DNA of 60,879 bases from Burkholderiaceae bacterium (GTDB taxonomy: Bacteria; Pseudomonadota; Gammaproteobacteria; Burkholderiales; Burkholderiaceae_D). Position numbers and translations under genes: made by a program. Location: positions 1 to 60,879 of the forward strand of contig JAIENA010000111.1 of assembly GCA_019751755.1 (NCBI GenBank), given 5' to 3'. Under the pieces are notes generated by a model. The model made no database searches. It worked only from the letters and a program-made list of their open reading frames with translations, and had not been told where the DNA came from. How positions within the stretch are numbered: the first letter of the stretch is position 1; the number at the start of each line of letters is the position of its first letter. This document shows positions 56,168 through 60,879 of this stretch, piece by piece.

Positions 56168-57184
56168 TTAATTGAATTGCTTCAGGAAGCGCAAATCGCC
56201 TTCGTAGAACAGGCGCAAGTCGTTGATACCGTAGCGCAGCATCGTCAGGCGCTCGAGGCCGGAGCCGAACGCGAAGCCGATGTACTTTTCCGGATCCAGG
56301 CCGAAGTTGCGCACCACGCTCGGATGCACCTGGCCCGAGCCCGACACTTCCAGCCAGCGGCCCTTCAGCGGACCGGAGCCGAAAGCGATGTCGATCTCGG
56401 CCGACGGTTCCGTAAACGGGAAATACGACGGACGGAAGCGCACTTGCAAATCGTCCGTTTCAAAGAAAGCTTTGACGAAATTGAGGTACACGCCCTTCAA
56501 GTCGGCGAACGAGATGTCTTCGGCAATCCACAGGCCTTCGACCTGGTGGAACATCGGCGAGTGCGTCGCGTCGGAGTCGACACGGTAGGTGCGGCCCGGC
56601 GCGATGACCTTGATCGGCGGCTGGGAGTTGCGCGCATAGCGCACCTGCATCGGCGAGGTGTGGGTGCGCAGCAGCAGCGGCTTGCCGGTGCTGTCGTTGC
56701 CGTCGATATAGAAAGTGTCTTGCATGGAACGAGCCGGGTGATTTTCCGGGCTGTTCAGTGCGGTGAAATTGGTCCAGTCGGTTTCGATTTCCGGACCACC
56801 GGCCACGTCGAAACCGATCGAGCGGAAGATCTGTTCGACCCGCTCCCAGGTGCGCATCACCGGGTGGATGCCACCTTTGGCGCGGCCACGGCCTGGCAGG
56901 GTGACATCGATTTCCTCGGCATTCAGGCGGGCCTGTAACTGCGCTTCGGCCATGGCGTCACGGCGCGCGGTCAGCGCGGCTTCGATCTGCACTTTGGCGG
57001 CATTGATCAGGGCACCCTGCGCTTTTTTCGCATCGGGGTCCAGCTTGCCCAGGCCTTTCATCATTTCCGTGATCTGGCCGGTCTTGCCCAGGTATTTGGC
57101 TTTCGCGTTTTCCAGTGCGGCTGCGTCTGCGGCGGCGATAAAGTCAGCACGGGCCGAGACGACGAGTTCTTCCAGGGTGTTCAT
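56168..57184 (-). CDS. pheS: Phenylalanine-tRNA ligase alpha subunit
   Basis: A 338-residue class II synthetase alpha chain. An N-terminal coiled coil precedes the catalytic core, with motif 1 [18 protein letters not shown], motif 2 around HQVEGLWI and motif 3 [11 protein letters not shown]. The start at 57184 ([15 protein letters not shown]) gives the usual N-terminus; the frame is open further upstream through the terminator hairpin, which excludes it. First gene after the probable attenuator. Confidence 0.97.
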   Translation of the reverse strand: MNTLEELVVSARADFIAAADAAALENAKAKYLGKTGQITEMMKGLGKLDPDAKKAQGALINAAKVQIEAALTARRDAMAEAQLQARLNAEEIDVTLPGRGRAKGGIHPVMRTWERVEQIFRSIGFDVAGGPEIETDWTNFTALNSPENHPARSMQDTFYIDGNDSTGKPLLLRTHTSPMQVRYARNSQPPIKVIAPGRTYRVDSDATHSPMFHQVEGLWIAEDISFADLKGVYLNFVKAFFETDDLQVRFRPSYFPFTEPSAEIDIAFGSGPLKGRWLEVSGSGQVHPSVVRNFGLDPEKYIGFAFGSGLERLTMLRYGINDLRLFYEGDLRFLKQFN

Positions 57185-57206
57185 GCAAAATTCCTGTCTT
57201 AGAAAC

Positions 57207-57239
57207 CAAAAACGGGGCACAGGTTCACACCTTGCCCCG
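57207..57239 (-). terminator. Terminator-like hairpin before pheS (possible attenuator)
   Basis: Read leftward, cggggcaagg pairs with a near-perfect cctgtgccccg (one bulged base) and is followed directly by five T, 22 bases before the pheS start. A leader peptide rich in Phe was not found, so the mode of control is open. Confidence 0.7.
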
Positions 57240-57246
57240 CTCTCAA

Positions 57247-57266
57247 GCGCCGCTTTGCAGCGGCGC
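57247..57266 (-). promoter_or_regulatory. Second hairpin in the pheS leader
   Basis: gcgccgct (57247-57254) and agcggcgc (57259-57266) form a perfect 8-base stem directly before the terminator-like hairpin. It has no T-run and no visible alternative pairing partner. Confidence 0.45.
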
Positions 57267-57284
57267 AATGCCTGGTTGCTTCAG

Positions 57285-57644
57285 TTAAGCAGCAACGCTG
57301 GCTTTGACGGTGTTAACAATCGCAGCGAATGCTGGCTTGTCAAACACGGCCATATCGGCCAGAACCTTACGGTCCAGTTCGATGTTTGCCTTTTTCAGGC
57401 CGTTCATGAACACGCTGTACGTCACGCCATGCTCACGGGAAGCGGCGTTGATACGGGCGATCCACAGACGACGGAATACGCGTTTCTTGTTACGACGGTC
57501 GCGGTAGGCGTACTGGCCAGCGCGCATCACTGCTTGCTTGGCAATACGGTATACCTTGCTGCGACGGCCGCGGTAACCCTTGGCGAGGTTCAGTACTTTT
57601 TTATGACGGGCACGCGCAGTAACCCCACGTTTTACTCGAGGCAT
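57285..57644 (-). CDS. rplT: 50S ribosomal protein L20
   Basis: A 119-residue basic protein starting [18 protein letters not shown], the standard L20 N-terminus. It is needed early in 50S assembly and in E. coli represses its own operon. It follows rpmI by 25 bases. Confidence 0.98.
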   Translation of the reverse strand: MPRVKRGVTARARHKKVLNLAKGYRGRRSKVYRIAKQAVMRAGQYAYRDRRNKKRVFRRLWIARINAASREHGVTYSVFMNGLKKANIELDRKVLADMAVFDKPAFAAIVNTVKASVAA

Positions 57645-57669
57645 AGTAGCTCCTTAGATGAGTGTGAGA

Positions 57670-57867
57670 TTAAGCGGATGGCATCATACGCAGCACGGAC
57701 GTAACATCCGAGGCGTTGACGTTACGGGTACCACGCAGCTGACGCTTGTTTTTGGTGGTCTTTTTGGTCAGGATGTGGCGTTTGAAAGCCATACCCGATT
57801 TCACAGTACCACCTGGACGCACGCGAAAACGTTTTTTCGCGGAGCTTTTGGTCTTCATTTTTGGCAT
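57670..57867 (-). CDS. rpmI: 50S ribosomal protein L35
   Basis: A 65-residue basic protein, [14 protein letters not shown], typical L35. The start at 57867 is preceded by an aaggaca ribosome-binding sequence placed inside a small hairpin. It lies between infC and rplT in the conserved order. Confidence 0.98.
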   Translation of the reverse strand: MPKMKTKSSAKKRFRVRPGGTVKSGMAFKRHILTKKTTKNKRQLRGTRNVNASDVTSVLRMMPSA

Positions 57868-57874
57868 AACACAT

Positions 57875-57890
57875 CTGTCCTTTCGGACAG
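57875..57890 (-). promoter_or_regulatory. Hairpin holding the rpmI ribosome-binding site
   Basis: Read leftward, ctgtcc-gaaa-ggacag forms a 6-base stem with a GAAA loop; the aagga of the ribosome-binding site spans loop and 3' arm, 7 bases before the ATG. This may limit rpmI translation. The rest of the 210-base infC-rpmI gap shows no gene. Confidence 0.55.
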
Positions 57891-58077
57891 CTCCAAAGTA
57901 ACAGGATTGCAGGTGGCAACAACTATGTCGCGCTTGTGTGCCTGCTTTCACTTGTTGATGCAGCAGCCTTGCCGACTACTACACTTCGCGCACGGTGAAG
58001 TGCGCAAATTCAAGGCAAACTCCGGAGTACACAAGACCATTTATTGATCTTGCGCAACCGGAATCCACGATTGTATC

Positions 58078-58599
58078 TTATTTCTTCTTCTTCGGGGCCA
58101 GAATCATGATCATCTGACGGCCTTCCATCTTCGGGAATTGCTCGACCTGGCCATGTGGCTCCAGATCAGCCTTCAGACGTTCCAGCATACGGAAGCCAAT
58201 ATCTTGGTGCGCCATCTCACGACCGCGGAAACGCAGCGTGATCTTGGTTTTGTCGCCTTCCTCGAGGAACTTCACGAGGTTGCGCAGTTTGATATTGTAA
58301 TCGCCATCATCGGTACCGGGACGGAATTTAACTTCCTTCACGGTAATGACTTTCTGCTTCAGTTTTGCTTCGTGAGCTTTTTTCTGCTCCGAATACTTGA
58401 ACTTGCCGTAGTCCATCAGACGGCAGACCGGTGGAACCGCGTTCGGCGCGATTTCCACCAGGTCAACGTTCGCTTCTTCCGCAAGGCGGAAGGCATCGGC
58501 CAGGCTCACGATACCGAGCGGTTCATTTTCCACACCGGACAAACGCATTTCCGGGTGGGTGATTTCGCCATTGATGCGATGCTGCTTGTCAGTAGCTAT
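58078..58599 (-). CDS. infC: Translation initiation factor IF-3 with ATA start
   Basis: A 173-residue IF-3 that discriminates against non-standard start codons and keeps ribosomal subunits apart. The N-terminal domain reads [15 protein letters not shown] and [17 protein letters not shown]; the C-terminal domain includes [13 protein letters not shown]. The proposed start is ATA at 58597-58599 ([11 protein letters not shown]), because aagga stands seven bases before it. A GTG at 58614 is in frame but lies on top of that ribosome-binding sequence. A rare start codon is the known basis of infC autoregulation in E. coli (AUU there). Confidence 0.93.
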   Translation of the reverse strand: MATDKQHRINGEITHPEMRLSGVENEPLGIVSLADAFRLAEEANVDLVEIAPNAVPPVCRLMDYGKFKYSEQKKAHEAKLKQKVITVKEVKFRPGTDDGDYNIKLRNLVKFLEEGDKTKITLRFRGREMAHQDIGFRMLERLKADLEPHGQVEQFPKMEGRQMIMILAPKKKK

Positions 58600-58649
58600 T
58601 GTCTTTTCCTTCACAAATGATAAAAGGCCGGTATGCGAGTTTCCTCGGA

Positions 58650-60557
58650 TCAGGCTTTGGTCGCAACGTCTTGCAGAAGACGTTCAACCAGGGCGTCGAC
58701 GGACATTACACCCAGATCGACATTGCCACGCGCCCGCACGGCCACAGTATTGGCATCCCGCTCTTTGTCGCCCACCACCAGGATGTACGGCATTTTTTGG
58801 ACGGAATGTTCGCGTATTTTATACGTAATTTTTTCGTTCCGCAAATCGGTTTGGACGCGGAAGCCCTGTTTACGCAGCTGGCGAGCCACATCTTGCACAT
58901 AATCGGCCTGCGCATCCGAAATATTCAGGATCGACACCTGCACCGGCGCCAGCCACATTGGCAGCGCACCGGCATAGTTTTCGATCAGAATACCGATGAA
59001 GCGCTCCAGCGAGCCGACGATCGCACGGTGCAGCATGACAGGCGTCTTGCGGCTGTTATCCATCGCAACATATTCAGCACCCAGACGACCCGGCATAAAG
59101 AAGTCGACCTGCATCGTGCCGACCTGCCATGGCCGACCCAGCGAATCCTTCAGGTGGTATTCGATCTTCGGACCATAGAACGCGCCCTCGCCCGGCAACT
59201 CGGTCCAGGTCACGCCGCACGCGCGCAGACCGGCGCGCAGCGCCTCTTCCGCCTCATCCCATACAGCGTCGTCGCCAATCCGGTTGTCCGGACGCAGCGC
59301 CAGCTTGACGTCGATATTATCAAAATGGAAGTCTTTATAGACATCCATCGCCTGCTGGTGGAACGCCACCACTTCCGGCTCGATCTGCTCATGGGTGCAG
59401 AAAATGTGTCCATCATCCTGGGTGAAGCCGCGCACGCGCATGATGCCGTGCAGTGCGCCGGACGGCTCATTGCGGTGGCACTGGCCGAATTCACCGTAGC
59501 GCAGCGGCAAGTCGCGGTACGAGCGCAGGTCGCTGTTGAAGATCTGCACGTGGCCCGGGCAGTTCATCGGCTTGAGCGCGTACGAACGGTTTTCCGATTC
59601 CGTCACGAACATGTTTTCGCGGTAGTTTTCCCAGTGACCGGTCTTGCCCCACAGCGACGCGTCGAGGATTTGCGGCGCCTTGACTTCCTGGTAGCCGTTA
59701 TCCTGGTACTTCTTGCGCATGTATTGCTCGACTTGCTGCCAGATGGTCCAGCCTTTCGGGTGCCAGAACACCAAGCCAGGCGCCTCGTCCTGGAAGTGGA
59801 AGAAGTCCAATTGCTTGCCCAGCTTGCGGTGGTCGCGCTTTTCCGCCTCTTCCAGCATGAACAGGTATTGCTCCTGATCTTCCTTTTTTGCCCACGCGGT
59901 GCCGTACACGCGCTGCAGCATTTCGTTTTTCGAATCACCGCGCCAATAGGCGCCAGCCAGTTTCATTAATTTAAATACTTTCAGCTTGCCGGTCGACGGC
60001 ACGTGCGGGCCACGGCACAGGTCGGTGAAACTGCCTTCCGAGTACAACGACACATCCTGGTCGGCGGGAATCGAGGCAATGATTTCCGCTTTATAGTGTT
60101 CGTTGATGGATTTGAAGTAGGCCACAGCCTCGTCGCGCGGCAATACCTTGCGCTCGACTTTTTCATCCTTTTTGGCCAGTTCCGCCATTTTCTTTTCAAT
60201 CGCCACCAGGTCATCCGGCGTAAACGGGCGCTTGTACGAGAAGTCGTAATAGAAGCCGTTTTCAATCACCGGGCCGATCGTCACTTGCGCGTCCGGGAAC
60301 AATTCCTTGACGGCGTAGGCCAGCAAGTGGGCGGTCGAATGGCGGATCACATCCAGACCTTCCGGATCCTTGTCGGTCACGATGGCCAGGTCGACGTCCT
60401 GCTCGATCAGGAACGAGGTATCAACGACTTTACCATCCACCTTGCCAGCGAGGGCAGCCTTGCCCAGGCTGGTACTGATGCTGGAGGCCACCTGGGCCAC
60501 CGTGACAGGGGCGTCAAATTGACGAACGGAACCATCGGGAAGACGGACTGCAACCAT
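58650..60557 (-). CDS. thrS: Threonine-tRNA ligase
   Basis: A 635-residue class II synthetase: N-terminal TGS domain, editing domain, catalytic core with zinc ligands in [10 protein letters not shown] and a late His, motif 2 [18 protein letters not shown] and motif 3 [13 protein letters not shown], then the anticodon-binding domain. The ATG at 60557 is preferred to a TTG four codons upstream because ggagag lies at proper distance. First protein gene of the operon, 50 bases before infC. Confidence 0.97.
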   Translation of the reverse strand: MVAVRLPDGSVRQFDAPVTVAQVASSISTSLGKAALAGKVDGKVVDTSFLIEQDVDLAIVTDKDPEGLDVIRHSTAHLLAYAVKELFPDAQVTIGPVIENGFYYDFSYKRPFTPDDLVAIEKKMAELAKKDEKVERKVLPRDEAVAYFKSINEHYKAEIIASIPADQDVSLYSEGSFTDLCRGPHVPSTGKLKVFKLMKLAGAYWRGDSKNEMLQRVYGTAWAKKEDQEQYLFMLEEAEKRDHRKLGKQLDFFHFQDEAPGLVFWHPKGWTIWQQVEQYMRKKYQDNGYQEVKAPQILDASLWGKTGHWENYRENMFVTESENRSYALKPMNCPGHVQIFNSDLRSYRDLPLRYGEFGQCHRNEPSGALHGIMRVRGFTQDDGHIFCTHEQIEPEVVAFHQQAMDVYKDFHFDNIDVKLALRPDNRIGDDAVWDEAEEALRAGLRACGVTWTELPGEGAFYGPKIEYHLKDSLGRPWQVGTMQVDFFMPGRLGAEYVAMDNSRKTPVMLHRAIVGSLERFIGILIENYAGALPMWLAPVQVSILNISDAQADYVQDVARQLRKQGFRVQTDLRNEKITYKIREHSVQKMPYILVVGDKERDANTVAVRARGNVDLGVMSVDALVERLLQDVATKA

Positions 60558-60621
60558 AATGCTCTCCAATCGGCCTGGGCCGGAAGTTAAGGGTAAAACC
60601 AGATAAATGAGAATACTGCAG

Positions 60622-60652
60622 ACGAAAAAAAACGCGGACTAGCCGCGTTTTC
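60622..60652. terminator. Terminator between tRNA-Val and thrS
   Basis: The stem aacgcgg/ccgcgtt with a short loop has T-runs on both strands (eight T in the leftward direction). It may end the tRNA transcript or attenuate thrS, which starts 65 bases beyond. Confidence 0.8.
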
Positions 60653-60802
60653 TTTCAATGTGATAAGACGAAGAAAGCCGATCGACTAGCGTTACTTACT
60701 AACCTTGGTAGTAGTTCGCGGTGTCATAACCGGTTTGCCTTTCTCGCTCTTATATTTTGAGTTACTGCGCTTGAGTTACCGCGCTTGGGTACTGCGTGTT
60801 GG

Positions 60803-60879
60803 TGGTGGGCGGTGCAGAATTCGAATCTGCGACCCCCTGGATGTCGACCAGGTATTCTAACCAGCTGAACTAACCGCCC
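60803..60879 (-). tRNA. tRNA-Val(GAC) with an Asp-like body and C33
   Basis: A complete 77-base cloverleaf reaching the window edge, with CCA encoded. Acceptor gggcggt/accgccc, anticodon stem cctgg/ccagg and T arm gcaga-ttcgaat-tctgc all pair. The anticodon loop is tcgacat, giving anticodon GAC (Val) at 34-36. The body resembles tRNA-Asp, and position 33 is C where U is nearly universal. It lies before thrS, as tRNA-Val does in related genomes. Confidence 0.85.

Overview
The window reads as a high-GC betaproteobacterial chromosome, most likely an Oxalobacteraceae member of the Massilia / Duganella / Janthinobacterium type. This rests on the gene orders smc-zipA-ligA and tRNA-Val-thrS-infC-rpmI-rplT-pheS-pheT-ihfA-merR, a DUF1631 protein, and the protein sequences themselves; species was not determined. 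Almost all of it is dense chromosomal coding sequence. No insertion sequence, integrase, CRISPR array or rRNA was seen, and one tRNA lies at the right edge.

Layout: 0.1-4.3 kb carries tatD, lolD and two tandem lolC/E-type permease genes (lipoprotein export). 4.4-7.1 kb is an rpfE-like gene overlapping recJ. 7.1-8.9 kb has a MocR-type regulator diverging from a small membrane protein. 9-17.5 kb is a leftward block smc-zipA-ligA-galU-def with overlapping stops and starts (chromosome segregation, division, ligation, UDP-glucose, deformylation). 17.6-21.8 kb has a low-molecular-weight tyrosine phosphatase, a DUF1631 protein with a Gly/Pro-rich insert, a small disordered protein and a stand-alone ClpP-like protein. 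21.9-26.8 kb is the glycine cleavage system: a consensus-like promoter, a tandem glycine riboswitch, then gcvT, gcvH, an intrinsic terminator and gcvP.

26.8-34.1 kb is the accessory part. Two leftward genes (a possible P47/TULIP-like protein and a beta-rich, propeller-like protein) are translationally coupled. They diverge from a 1087-residue protein with a winged-helix domain, an nSTAND1-type NTPase, one membrane segment and a TPR-like tail, which is followed by a small DP-EP-like protein. Base composition falls sharply in the middle of the large gene, suggesting a chimera. This is the best candidate for an undescribed system.

34.2-36.7 kb holds a His-tailed membrane protein, a secreted cupin and prfC. 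36.8-44.8 kb is a type IV pilus minor-pilin operon (pilE-fimT-pilV-pilW-pilX-pilY1, leftward), preceded by a TctD/TctE-like two-component pair. 47.1-52.5 kb has a chemoreceptor, a Crp-family regulator and a NarL-type response regulator with a CHASE3 histidine kinase; the Crp gene and the kinase gene overlap tail to tail. 52.7-60.9 kb is the translation/IHF operon. Within it infC appears to start with ATA and ihfA may start with ATT, which would place both ends of the operon under initiation-factor-3 control.
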